DNA from: Ancylostoma caninum
Taxonomy: Eukaryota; Nematoda; Chromadorea; Rhabditida; Ancylostomatidae
Assembly (NCBI GenBank): GCA_037903475.1
Contig: JBAJFG010000092.1
Span: forward strand, 186,001 to 250,000
DNA: 64,000 nt
Direction: 5' to 3'
Shown: positions 1 to 45,919 of the stretch, piece by piece
Layout of the letters: every line of letters begins with the position of its first letter
How positions within the stretch are numbered: position 1 is the first letter of the stretch
Position numbers and translations under genes: made by a program
The notes under the pieces: model-generated
The model's database searches: none
What the model saw: the letters and a program-made list of their open reading frames with translations, nothing else
What the model was told of the DNA's origin: nothing

Positions 1-3
1 TTT

Positions 4-5
<2 letters not shown>

Positions 6-45
<40 letters not shown>
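6..45. repeat. (GA)n microsatellite
   Basis: About twenty uninterrupted GA dinucleotides at the left edge of the window, within a pde-6 intron. Confidence 0.97.
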
Positions 46-47
<2 letters not shown>

Positions 48-159
48 TGAAAAGAAGCAGGAACGGGCCACAGCCTTGAAATCTGAAAAATTTCTTTATT
101 CCCAAATAACTTTGCTGAAAACGAGTGACCTTGTGCTATTTTTGGTATCCAAAGTCGAC

Positions 160-600
160 ATGCACCATTGGGATTACCCAGGGTGAACCCACTAACAGAG
201 GGTAAATTTGACGGTGTTAATTCGTTTACCCTGGGTGATCTCTATGATGCATGCCGACCCGATGTTTTCGTAAAAACATTTTGAATTCATAGGCACGGAG
301 AAGCTATGATCTGGTTTTGGGTTCAGATGCATCGCTGAGATTACCCATGGTCAATGTGTTAACGTACCTAAGCTTATCCTTCACCTCGTCTCCATCAATG
401 TATTTACTCATACGTGACGTTATCGCTACCCAGGGCCCGAGTGCATCATTGAGATTACCCAGGGTAAACGCGTTGATGCCCTTGTCAACGATATATGGAC
501 TTATGTGGCGTGAACACGTTTACCCTAGGTAATCCGAATGATGCATGCGGCCTCAGGACTACCCAGGGTATGGTGTTACTCATTTTTCTAATGACCTACC
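160..600. repeat. Cluster of TTACCC(A/T)GGGTAA palindromic repeats
   Basis: Two or three copies of the most abundant repeat of this window. The clearest full copy is 441-547: it begins gtgcatcattgagattaccc and ends in the reverse complement, taccctaggtaatccgaatg followed by atgcatg. A degenerate copy covers 160-262 and a diverged one 326-430. It lies in the intron before the first visible pde-6 exon. Confidence 0.85.
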
Positions 601-744
601 CGTACCTTGGTGTGTTGCGTGTCACCGTGACATTACCAGGATTCTTGAAGAATTCGAGTCCGCGAATATAATTTCATGATTTCTTTGGGTATTTTTCATT
701 GTTTCATAATCATTTTCTCAATATTTTTATGTTTTTATTTCTAG

Positions 745-34227
<33,483 letters not shown>

Positions 34228-34491
34228 CCTCGTCGCCGCTCGCCCCGCTCGCCACGCCCGCCTCGCTGTGACTTATCCGTCCGTCATTGCCAAAGAATCT
34301 GGCTAATCTATTGGATCGCTGCCAAACACGATACCGGCTCATTGTTCTTCTCTTTCGTCTAGGAAACTGTGACTTACTAGTACTCGCGTACTCGTCGTAT
34401 ATACTCGTATACTACTATGTACTCGCGACTTTTTAGGTTCTCCCCGGCTAGTCTGTGCTAACTCCCACCATCGCTAACTCGATGAGAGGTC

Positions 34492-34600
34492 GCATGCATC
34501 ACTGAGATTTTCCAGGATAGACGTGTTAACATCCTACAAATTTACCCATTGTTAGCATAGGCGTCAGCACGTTTACCCTGGGTAATCTCAATGGTGCATC
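34492..34600. repeat. TTACCC-family MITE, full-length copy
   Basis: Left end gcatgcatcactgagatttt, right end cacgtttaccctgggtaatc followed by tcaatggtgcatc. It lies about 270 bp after the pde-6 stop codon, so it may be transcribed in the 3'UTR. Further diverged copies lie at 35940-36100 and 43500-43590. Confidence 0.85.
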
Positions 34601-37197
34601 CGGGCCAAGATGTCAGATGTTTTTTACTACGTATGTTCGGTGATGTTGCACCCAAAAACCCCAGCCAAACCCCGCCCCGACACCGGCAAACTCACTTTGT
34701 CGCTCCACTCGTGTTCTACTTTACTTTACTTTTACTTTACGTTTTACTTTACGACGTGCGCTCTTTCTGTCCGAACTTACCCACCCTTACCCCGTTACAA
34801 GTGTTGTTTGGTTTTTCACACACATTGAATCAGGTTGTTTGTATAGTTGTTTTCGTCTGTTTAGCTTTATTATTTGCCTTTAACCGATAGCTTTTTTTCT
34901 CATTCTGTCAGTCAGTCTTGTCTGTCAGTTTGTCTGTTTCTCATGCAATACTCAGCGCTTACTTTACCAGCCCGGCTTTATCGACTCGTCGTCCTACCTT
35001 ACCTAGTCCTCTATGCTCTGTGCTTTTCTCTCTCCTTGCAAGTGTTCTCTCTCACTGCCCGCGCTTTACCGTTTCCGTGCCGCGTCGCGTCGCCCAGCGT
35101 GCGTGCGTGCGTGCGCGCGTCTAGTCGCATCCGTCGCAGTCCGGCGACTAAGTCCGTTCTACTAGTCAGGACCCGACACGTCTAAGTCACTGGATTCGAT
35201 GGATTCTAATTATCCGCACAAGTCACACACTGCTATTAATTTGCTAGTCGTTATACCAGTAACAATTTGTCAGTCAGTACATGCAGTCCCACCACTCCGG
35301 CCCTGGGCTAGCTGTCCGGGGCTAAGTGGTTTTTTTTTGTTCAGAATAATTCATTTAACAATTTACAGTATCGTTAGCTACAGTAATCTTGCCAGTGAGA
35401 TGCTACTATCACATTATTATTACTATTATTTATAGAAAATTACTGTATGATCTTTAAATTTCTAGAGGCGTTTCACCAAAATTTGGATAGACTTTTCCTC
35501 CCTTCTTTTCTCTTCATGTTTTTTTTTCTTCCTTTCTCTCTCTCCGAGTAGTAAGAGGCTCGTGCTGCCTCTTCATCACGAGCTATTATCCCCCGTTTTG
35601 CTCACTGTTCATCACACGTTATCGATCGTTTGTTTTTATTTTTTTTTGTCTTGCCATTTATCATCTCTTCAGAGAATTTTTTTCTGTTTTGTGTCCTAAG
35701 TCTCTTTTCAGATTCTCGTGGAGGTTTATTTATTTTATATTGATATGTTTATAATATGTATGTGCTAATGATATGTTCAAAGCATTTCACTTTTTTTTCT
35801 GGAGTGAAACAGAAGTGGGTTTTTCCTGGAAGAGCTGGGATCACGGTCATTAGTGAGATGGGCATCATTCCCCAACCGGGAACTCAAAATTTTCTAGATC
35901 TTTTTCTGAAACTTTGCTTAGTAGGGTTATTTCAAGTGCTGGACCGAGATACATCGAGTTTACCCATGGTAAATTTGTTAACGTATCCAAACTTACCCTT
36001 CACCTGGTGCTCATCAACATGTTTACTCATACGTGACGTTGTCTATGCCCAACTGCTACCATGGGTACGAGATTACCCATCCTTGCAATCGTGCATCCTG
36101 GCCCTGAACATCGTGTCTATTTTGTACAGTAACACCAGGGTAGCAATCCAAGCGTTAGGGTTTCTTTGAGCATACGATAGCTGTGATCTCTCACGGAGAC
36201 TTACCAATTTTCGCACAGAGGGATAATTCCAGAGGATGATACAATTATCAACATCATTCAGCACGGCTCCACAAGTTCCCTGCTGAAATTGGCAATTTCT
36301 GTTGGTTTCCTACAGTAATGCTACCGTATCTCTATAAAAATTAGATTACACTGAACAAAATGGATAGGATATTCGCGTTCAGAAAAAAAAGAAGCCTCTG
36401 ACAGCAAAACTTTGGAGAATTCTGTGAGATACGACACCTCCAGGAATCTAGTACTGGTAGGTTTCATAGGTTCTAGAGAAAATTACATGTCAAAGAGGTA
36501 AAAACCAAAAACCAAGGCAAAAGTTCCAAAAATGCTTAGTCCGCCACTGTTGATTGCCCGTGGTCCAGAATATTGGCCTCGGAGCACGTCTGCCAGTGGA
36601 AAAAAATTCTGTTTCAGAAAGGCAATAGGTGTGCCAGTGTTGTGGATGTCTTGTTCATTGTGTCGAGTCCTGTTTTCTTGTTGCTCATTTCCTTTTAACA
36701 GTAGTGGTCCACAGTTTGTTTCAAGAATATGGCACCACTTGCGGCAGATCGATGTGCCAGTGGTCCGTAGCGACTGATCACCCGAGACCACACGCACCAT
36801 AAGCATGAGATCGATGGCACCAATAACTCTGATATTGCTGGAAGAATTCTTTTTATATCGCATTGGCGACATTGCACAGATGCTAACGCTTTTAAATCGA
36901 ATGAAAATGTTGATTTTAAACCCAATTGTGGCGTTTCAAAAATGTAGGTGGACTACCCTTAATTTTTGTACACATCTAATACTAGGCCGTATCACCTATA
37001 AGGATATATTAATAGAGATGTATTAGCGTCAAAAATTGTGAGTATTGAATAAAAAGACGCGAATATTAACGAAGTAAACAGAATGCTGCCACTTGCGGAG
37101 GATCCTAGCAAACGATGTTGTCATTACCGAGAGCTGTGATGATTTGGGGAGGAGTGCCAGCAATTATGAAGACACCTCTGAATTTCATAGAGAAGAT

Positions 37198-37228
37198 TTA
37201 TTTATTTTCTATTTATTTGTTTATTTGC

Positions 37229-37315
<87 letters not shown>

Positions 37316-37319
37316 TTTG
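37198..37319. repeat. (ATTT)n microsatellite, about 120 bp
   Basis: Some 28 ATTT units, interrupted only near the left end. It creates artefactual FIYLFIYL-type open frames in all three plus-strand frames. Confidence 0.97.
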
Positions 37320-38269
37320 TTGCTTATTACACCATAAGGTGTGCCACAATCAATCACGGAAGAAAAAAAACAGCAAAAGAAAAATCCGGAAAAGAAAACA
37401 CTGCTGTACCGAATAAGTAAAGTAGAAGATACAACAAAATCGCCTTCGCCAAGTCTTGGTCCCTTTCTAGCTTTCATCTGAGATTCAAAGGATATACTTA
37501 AGGATAGTAAAATGGTACTATGAACCGTGGGCTGTGCTAAATGAAAAAAAAAAACAACCATGCTGGTAGGATTCTCGGCACTGGAAGGCTGTGCTGCAAG
37601 CAGTTATAATGTTCGAGACTATTGAGATAATCACAGCCTAAGAACGGAACTGGGCAGAGCCATTCTGAGGGGGTCGCAGGTGGCGACTCTTTGATCTAGT
37701 ACTGACCGCAGGCGTAAGCTTAGGTGGATGCCCGCCGGCTCGCTCACCTTAAAGAGCTGCAGGAGCACTAAGGAAGTAGAATCCAGTAACACAGTTGCTT
37801 TCGAAGGCAGGTATGCCCACTACTCCTTAGCTGAAATATTTGATGGATATGCAGCATCAGTGTGAATAGTTAACAATTAATTTGAGGCTGTAAGTGGTCG
37901 TTCCATTGAAACGAATGAACCTCAACATAGCTTTTGAACAGGGCTATGCTTGGTTCTATCGGACCGAAGCAGCCATCGTATAACCAGAGTCGGTGGTCCT
38001 CGTATTCCCTTACAAGAATTAATACCCCTCTTGAGTATAGGTTTGAATCCAATGAGTTTTCTATTCATGAGTTTGTGAAAGAGAAACTGGAAAACAAAAA
38101 TGTCACTCACTTGGAATATGCATCGTCCGAACTTGTACAACGTATAATCTGTAGTCAGATTTTAATGAGGACTACCTAGGTTTCACCTCGGGTTCCGCAG
38201 AGACAAACAAAGAGGACGAAGAGTTGAAGTAGTCAGGCTTGCCCATTCGGCTAGTGTTTCGCCCGCACC

Positions 38270-38503
38270 GACGCTGAAGTTTCTATAGACCTCCACACGC
38301 AGCTATGACAATGAATTCCCCGAGCTGGACTGCCAGTATTGTACCGAAAGGGAGAAGATACCTTGAGACATTCGAACGACAGCGTCCCACGTTCGGAGTT
38401 GCCATTCTTCATCGGCACTTGACGCGGACTCTGCGGAGGGAAATCATGGAGGCGGTCGAAATAAGGAGACAAGCCAAGAAATTAACAATAAAGAAGAACT
38501 AGG
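38270..38503 (+). pseudogene. Possible retroelement fragment (Penelope-like tail?)
   Basis: One frame ends in REIMEAVEIRRQAKKLTIKK then N and stop, preceded by ERQRPTFGVAILHRHLTR. The pattern R-x-E-A-x-E-I-R-R followed by a Lys/Asn-rich end resembles the C-terminus of GIY-YIG domains of Penelope-like elements, but I cannot see the GIY-YIG core itself. It is a weak call and could be a chance frame. Confidence 0.25.
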
Positions 38504-38731
38504 TGAGGTGCTATGGTTAACTGCGTGATCGGAAGTATAAACGGCCCTCCTATCTCTGTCTTACTTGGTGCTAGTTTCATTCTGTAGTTAAAACCGTAGG
38601 GTTGACGTTTGCTTTACGTGTTAACTCTGTTCCTGTGTCTAAGCCATCGATGTGTCGGTGAATGAATACCATTTAGCTCGAAGTCTCAGGAACTAATCAT
38701 TGACTGCTCATTGGTTTTGCTAATACTGTAA

Positions 38732-38875
38732 ACAAGTGCTCCGACTCGCCTCCGGCGAGTCTCGCACTTGCCCGCTTCGTGGGACCTTGGTACTCAGCTA
38801 CCTTTACTTTCCATCCGTCAAAACGGATGAAGCATACAGTTGCGAAGCTCGCCGTAAGCGAGCCGGAGCACTTGT
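38732..38875. repeat. MITE-like element of 144 bp with ACAAGTGCTCCG termini
   Basis: Left end acaagtgctccgactcgcct, right end the inverted cgagccggagcacttgt. A second internal inverted pair (cgcctccggcgagtctcgca and agctcgccgtaagcgag) makes both ends foldable. Confidence 0.85.
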
Positions 38876-38979
38876 TGTATATAATTGATGTTTGCATCAT
38901 TCTTTCGTTAAGTGTGTCCAGATGATTCACTCAGAATCGATCGAAACGTAGCGCACTCGGAAAGGAGTGAGTATTTGCG

Positions 38980-39413
38980 CTATTCAACTTTACATAGCCC
39001 CAAAATCTTCAAAAAACTTTTTGGCTGAAACTTCACGTACGGGGTTTTTTCAAGGTGCTGAACACGAACATCGTATAAATTTTGCACGATAACCCCATTT
39101 TTTAATGGTTACGGTAGATGTACTGTAGATATGGTACTTTAAGGAACCCTTTCAAATGTTGCGTAGTGGGGTTTTTTGACGCCGACGACGAAAACCACCA
39201 TTATTTTTGCAAGCCACCTCCGTTTTCTACCCGATACCGGCATTTTCTCTCAATTTCCTACCGTACACCTACCGTAACCCATGCAAAAATGGGGTTATGG
39301 TGCAAAATGGATACGATATTCGTGCTCAGCACCTCAGACAACCCCCTCCCCCTCTATGGAAAGTCCCAGCCAAAAAAATCTTTGAAGATTTTGGGGCCAG
39401 TAAAGTTGAGTAG
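38980..39413. repeat. MITE-like element of 434 bp with long inverted arms
   Basis: Left arm ctattcaactttacatagcc then ccaaaatcttcaaaaaactt; right arm the inverted aatctttgaagattttgggg then ccagtaaagttgagtag. Homology of the arms continues inward through gtgctgaacacgaacatcgt against acgatattcgtgctcagcac, and cataacccca-type words near the centre, so nearly the whole element is a palindrome. Confidence 0.88.
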
Positions 39414-39679
39414 TGCCGTGATTATTCGTCCATTCGTCCACTCACAGAAAGAAGTTAAGCGGTATGCTTGTGCACTCTAAATCATGTTGCTATAGCAAGT
39501 TGGTATATATAGGTGTACTAAAACTGTGTTGCTTTGGTTATCGCCTAGTCTTGCATAGGAAAATAAATTCCCCACCCAACCCCTTCCAAAACTCTTGATT
39601 GCACACGGAGAGACCCCCAAGGATTCACTCACTGAGCACAACTCTTCCTTGTTTTTCTCGTTGTAGACGAAAAGATTCG

Positions 39680-40139
39680 CACATGAAACCTATACCGCTC
39701 GACTCAGAATTGTGCCCTGCAAAAATCATTGTCATTTAAGAGAAGCGCGGCATGAAGATATAAGATAATGGGGATAGGGGCCAAAAATCGATAAAATCGT
39801 TTTTCTCGGAAACGGCAAAAGACCCTGACATTGCACAGGAGGGCACAATTCTGAGTCGAACGGTATAGGTTTCATGTGTGTTTGTCCTCTGGATCGTGAG
39901 ATATAAGCGATTACAGACAAACACACAAACAGATGAGTTTTACTATATAGTGATGGGGATAGGGGGCCAAAAATCGATAAAATCGTTTTTCTCGGAAACG
40001 GTGAAACACCCTGACGTTGCACAGGAGGGCACAATTCTGAGTCGAACGGTATAGGTTTCATGCGTGTTTGTCCACTGGATCGTGAGATATAAGCGATTAC
40101 AGACAAACAGACAAACAGATGAGTTTTACTATATAGCGA
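39680..40139. repeat. Tandem pair of 185-bp units plus an inverted fragment
   Basis: Units at about 39766-39950 and 39951-40139 are nearly identical, each running from tggggataggg-ccaaaaatcg to gatgagttttactatatag. A fragment of the unit (gaaacctataccgctcgact) appears inverted at 39680-39722. The agacaaacagacaaacag stretch near the unit end is a simple repeat. Confidence 0.9.
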
Positions 40140-40371
40140 TGTCTAGTTCACCTAGTTCCGCCTAGGCTAGTTGATGAAGCCAATAGGTCCTTGAACATAT
40201 TCCTTGCACAGCCATGAACAAAACGGCTAATGCGCCTGGTCATTGCTCTGGGAAAACGTTCCGGAACGACCTCTTAACCGACTGCGGCTTCACGGCAGAT
40301 CTGCTCCATCAAGAGAAAAGCGCATATCACCGTATTTTTGGCTCATCCTGTATTTGCAGTAGAAGTAACGA

Positions 40372-40540
40372 CACATATAGGAAACTCCAAACGTACGTAG
40401 ACAAGAGTCGAGATCGCGGCGCGGGTCTCATGGGCAGAGACGTAGGCGCACACTATGCTGAGCTCCCGTGACTCTGCCCAAGAGAGCCGCACCGCGGCCC
40501 TGACTCTTGACTGCGTACATTTGGAGTTCTCTGTATGTAT
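40372..40540. repeat. GC-rich palindromic MITE, copy 1 (169 bp)
   Basis: Left arm acatataggaaactccaaac then gtacgtagacaagagtcgag; right arm the inverted tgactcttgactgcgtacat then ttggagttctctgtatgt. A second, longer family member is at 46381-46584. Confidence 0.88.
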
Positions 40541-42129
40541 ACGTACCTTGAAACAAGAGACCACGCATGCAACAGCTTTTAGAGTGAGCAATATTAGCCA
40601 GAGACATCATCGTTTTCTGAGATATTCAGCAATTCGGTGTACGGCGCAACGCAGAGTCATGGCCACTTAACGGCTTCATGCGTCTATATTACTAAAATTC
40701 CATATCTCTCACCTCAAGGTCTCTCAACAGCCCTATTAAGACCACTTTGCTCTTCGTACTGGACAAATGGTGGCCGCGAGATCTTGCACAAAAGAAGGCA
40801 GAAGAGAACCGCAATATGTCGCGCTGCATCAGCTTCGGAACCAACTCTGCTTCATGCTCTCCAATCCGCTTTCTAATTTTCGCTTTCAACGTTAAAGCTG
40901 TTCAAGTGATAATTTGAACACTATTTCAGAATGTATGTCGCTAACTACATTGATCTCCTTGCAATCGCCGTTGCAACCATCCCCTTTGTCGCGGGTGGAA
41001 CAGCAAGAACCACCTTAGTGTTGAGTCCGTTGAGATGAAACCCTGATCTTTTTCGTTCACTGCAATAAAGATGCTGCAATTGTATGCACTGATTCGTTTG
41101 AACACCTGTTTTTATGTGCATTCCCACCACGCACACTATCAGAGAAGAAAGAGCAGGTAGAAACAGTAAAAACAATGGTTTTTTTCAGCACAAGAAAACG
41201 CCAAAAAAGAAAAAAGTCAAAAAGAAAACGTTACATACATGTATTTATTACGCTGCTTAAGAAAGACGTTAAAAAATAGTTATCATTATATGTGAAAACG
41301 TTCTATTTAATGCAATCATAACGAGTTAAAACTGAAACTGCACCATTAGTTTGTAATTAGGTAGTTATCCCAGGGATGGCAAATATTTTGAAGATAGCAA
41401 GAAAGTTTATAGCAAGTGTCTTCTTGCTCAAAGAGAGCTATGCCGCTCTCGCTCGGACTGTGAAACTCTTAGCCACTATAAAGCTTTGCGGACGTCTATA
41501 AAAAATTTAAGTTCGCTATCCCTAGTTATGGATGTCACTAAAGAAAAGAATAGTTTAGCTTTCTCAAAGTCCCATTCGTACAGTGCATACATCGAAGAGC
41601 TTTCGCCCAAATTCAACAGTGCGAATACCAAGGTAACAATTGCTTATTCTTGCATGGAGGACACCTGAAAAAGAAAAACTTCTTTTCCTGATGAGCACCT
41701 TTCTAATAAAGCCATTTTGTACCTTTTCAATTTTCGCAATATCCTTTTTGTTGTAGTGTAGTTCTGTTGTAGTTCTGCAGGAAAAATTGCCGTGTGGCTG
41801 TCATCTCCCCTTGCTCTAGAAGCCTTAACTTCGTGAAAAAAGAATTCGCCAATCATGGTATCTAATTGTTCTCTGCTTTGAAGATTCTCGGGTTCCAAAC
41901 GTAAGGCGTTAGGAGCTTGCTCATACGATAGTCCGTGCTAATCAAGGGACACGTAACAACGTCTTTCGAGTATACGGTTCGTCAAAGTTGTAGAAAAAAA
42001 ACAAAATAAAAAGAAAAACGCGCCACTTCTTCTGCACCAACCTGATACATATTGCAAAAGCCTAAGGCTCCCTCGAATTTATCCCCCTATTTGCATACAG
42101 TACCATCGCCAAATTCTTTAAAAATCTAC

Positions 42130-42546
42130 ACTCGGTCCGCGAAGTTGCGTTCTTTTCGTTCCATCCCCTATAAATCTGTTGAAATGCAGTACATCGAATG
42201 TCCGAGTAGATCTGGGAAACTGTATATGACTGTTTAAACTATCTACAAACAATTTACTATAAATTTCGTGTTAACTTGTGAAGCACGAGAGTTTCTTATT
42301 TTAAGGAATTTCGTCGCGAGCGGCGCGCGGTGCCGTCTGCGGCGAGCCACGCGATGCGCGACAAAATTGTGGCGAGACGAGAGCACTTCAAATTTCATGC
42401 TTAAGCTAAAAACTCTGAGATCTACCTCATATCAAACTGAAGTTGAATCGATTACGGTTCTTGTATTCGATTTAATTTTGCAGTACATTGCTTCCTAACA
42501 AATTTATAAGGATAAAACGAAAAGAACGCAACTTCGCGCGCCGAGT
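42130..42546. repeat. Element of 417 bp with about 30-bp terminal inverted repeats
   Basis: Left end actcggtccgcgaagttgcg then ttcttttcgtt; right end the inverted aacgaaaagaacgcaacttc then gcgcgccgagt. The interior has a GC-rich core (42312-42380, cgcgagcggcgcgcggtgcc) unlike its AT-rich flanks. No transposase is encoded. Confidence 0.85.
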
Positions 42547-45483
42547 ATACTTTTTTAAAGAATTTAGCGAGGGTATTGTAGCTACTTATGATAACAGTTA
42601 GTAGCAGTCGCAGACGGGAGGTAGGGAGACGCTGAAGGAGTAATTGTTATATTGGCCAGAGAAGGTAAATGGTCTGCTGAAAACATTTGAAATAATAAAA
42701 AACAAGGTTAAATAATATAGTTGAAAACAGATATGTAGATCAACAATGAAAGTTCTACTGTATACAAAAAATTCACAATCCCTGTAAAAATCGCTACATC
42801 TGAAGGTGAACGCACACGAGAAGCTAAAAAATGATTATATAGAAGTTTTAGTGAAAAGTGGAGGATTGAAACTGAGTTAGAAAACCCTTTGCATTTTTCG
42901 TTAAATAGCTATGTACAAACTAACCCCATTCATCATCTTGTTTCCCTACTGCACCGCAGTTCTACATGTGTGGGCTTGGCTGATTTGGCGGACCTACTAA
43001 GTTGACATCCGGAGTCGAATATGCCCTATCGGCTTGCAGTGTTGGTGGGTCACTGCCCTTAGACGCCAAGTTACCCACTCCCTCCCCCCCCCCTTCCCCT
43101 TATCCCCATATTTCCATTATTTCCATTATCGTAACAATATCTATCCTTTCGACCATGAATATTTCTCACTGTCGACCGATAATAAGGGAATTAATTAACT
43201 TAATTAATAAACTTCCCCCCCCCCCTCTTGGCGAGTGGTCACTCCTCCAGTTCTTCCGTCCGGCCGTTAATTGTGCTGAGTCATAACCGTTCCCGAGAAA
43301 CAATTTGTTTCGGAAGCAGCCGTCATTCCGAAACGTAGCGTTGCGCGAGATGATTCAACATCATCCGTTCAGAATAGTTCACATAGTTCGCATCGTAAAG
43401 CTCAGACCTATCGGAAGTGGTGCAGTTTTGATGGCTCAAAAAAGACCGATTAATAGCCATCTATCGAAGAACACCTCGAGATACATACACCAGCGAGACT
43501 ATTCAGAGTAAAGGTGTTGATGCCCTTGATAATGATGGGTAGATTTGTGTGATTTGGACACGTTTACCCTGGGTAATCTCGCCCAGCTTCTCTCTTCTCT
43601 TTTACTAGAATTTCTACATAATCATTTCTTACTTTCTCGTGTGAACGTACACGAGAAAACAAGAAGTAAAGGTTAAAAAAATGATAATCCTGCTCTAGAA
43701 AGAGTAAAAGTAAGAAATGATAATCCTGCTCTAGAATTATTTTGAAAGACACATCTTGGACCTCAATCATGGATGATAATTTCCGCAAACCCGCTTCATA
43801 GATATGGGCTAGGCTTCTACAAAAGCTTGGCAAATGGAGTGATCTCCCTTAATGATCGCTGAAATCGTACTGGCACCTTTCTTCTGCTCACTGTAATGTA
43901 GCCGTATGATTTTCACTCACTTTGATGGGTGTTTGACTACCCAAAAGAGCAAAATCAATTTGGTCTTTTTTAGTTATCCTTGCGCAGATTATTTAAGGAA
44001 TGATTATTAGGCTGGCACGATAGTTTTCCCTGAAATGCTCCCTTTGTTTGGGAAATCTGAGAGCGCGGAGTGTGATTTCAGGTCCGACAGGGTTGGCTGG
44101 CCTACGGATGTTACTACTGGGATAAAAAGTTTCTTATTTCAAGTTTGAACCTCTCGAATCTCTCTGCGGTTCCATGTTTTCTTCCACCTTGCCTTCATTG
44201 AGATGTGTCACATTGTGATGTATCGTGATGTATGAATAATAAAACAAATGAATCTGAAGAAAATAATAAAATGAATAAATCTGAAGAAAGTGTACAATTT
44301 TCCGAGCTAAATGTTTACGGAAGGATATACATAGCTGCTCTGAGACTGCTACCAACTTCAGGCTTAGTATTCATGAAACACTAACTGAGCAGGCCAGCAA
44401 CAGCTCGCACGAAGAGAGTGTGTAAAGCTAGGATGCGCAGAATGTCGAAATTTACTTGCTATCTTGGTTCTATCTGGTTAGCATTCATGAATCTCAGCCC
44501 AGAATAGCAATAGCACTTTTACCCGATCTCTTATCTTGAATTGTTGTGGACCACCTTGGATCATGGATCTCACAGGATACAGCTGATCCACTAGCCTTGC
44601 ACCACTCTGCACTCAAATTTAATTTTTTTTTAATTTGAAAAGATTCGTTAAGCAAGCATATTAAAAACAAGTGGAACTGAGGTGGTGTACAGTACTGCAG
44701 TCATGGCACTCTCCTGACCTTGTCGCTACTAATTCCCACTTGACCGACTCGATTAAGGCTTCCTTATCCAGTTGTAAGAAAGGATTTTTAAATGAAGGGA
44801 TGCAAGATTGAGTGATGCTGTTTTTTAACTCCCAGAGGACAACTTATCCTACGTAGATGCGTGCGTCAGCCACGCGTAAGACGCTCGCATGCCTTGCGGA
44901 AGATTCTCCATGAAAACCGGTCAATACGGAACGTACAGTCTGTCTCGGAAATTCGGATGATACACGTGTCGCAACGTGAGAAACTATCCACTCTACAATG
45001 GGACGTTGACAATTCCACAGCGCCGTGTTATTTAGTCCCCTAGTTCTGAGCAAGGATAAATGGAGCATCTTCACTACTATACGATTACATCGTCAACTAA
45101 ATAATTTGTTGAATAAAATTAACGTGAAAATAAAGACGTTGAAATCTCAGAAATAACCTTTGCGCCTTTGCGTCTACCTACGCCTCTCATTGTGGAACCC
45201 CATTTCTCGAATGTCTCATCGTGAAAGTCACCCGAACCCTATGATAGTATGTATGTGAGACGGTCCTTTCAACTGAAAACGCATGCAGGTCTCATCAAAT
45301 TTTTCCCTTCAACTAATCATCTTGCTGTCGACAGGTTCGAGAACAACTGGTTAAAACCATTTGATATTGTCACGTGCTTCTCATATGACTTTCAGTTCAA
45401 GGGGCTCGAATGAGTAGAGATACAATTAGTGTTACCAATAAGTTGATGTTTTGACGCAGTGTCTGCGATTTCTGCAGTATACA

Positions 45484-45868
45484 TTGGACCAAATAAAAAT
45501 CGAATAGTTTTCTTACTAATTTTACTTCAATTATTAAATAATTCAGGAAACAAATTAAACATCCAGGAGTTCGAGAATGGGAAAACTCTGAAGCCCTCTT
45601 CTCTTCCGTAATTACAGTGTTGGCCTCCAATGTTAGAGCATCCGAATTTTCCATTTATTCGAAGTGTTCGATATTTGAAAGTAAAAATATTCCATTATGA
45701 ATATATATTGAAAAATCGAATGTTCCACCATTAGAGACCAAATCAGAGCTGTATGAGGGAGAAGAAGAGCTTTAAGACTTTCTCATTCTCGAATATCTGG
45801 ACATTTAAATTATTTCCTGAACTAGCGATTGAAGTAACAAAATTATTCGATTTTTATTCGGTCCCATG
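45484..45868. repeat. GGACCGAATAAAA-family palindromic MITE, copy 2
   Basis: Left end ttggaccaaataaaaatcga, right end the inverted tcgatttttattcggtccca. The interior shares ttactt(c)aattattaaataattc and ttcgagaatgggaaaactct words with the copy at 31943-32322 and is itself self-complementary. Confidence 0.85.
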
Positions 45869-45919
45869 TGTAGTCTACAGCCTAAACAACCCTGGCGCGA
45901 CACGGTTCCCTTGAAGGCG

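Noticed and set aside
36483..36872. 129-residue minus ORF with a hydrophobic C-terminus
   Set aside because: No family recognised and no splice sites or neighbouring exons; it could be a repeat fragment but I cannot support a gene.
37093..37420. ORFs of 101-107 residues with FIYLFIYL runs
   Set aside because: They are translations of the (ATTT)n microsatellite.
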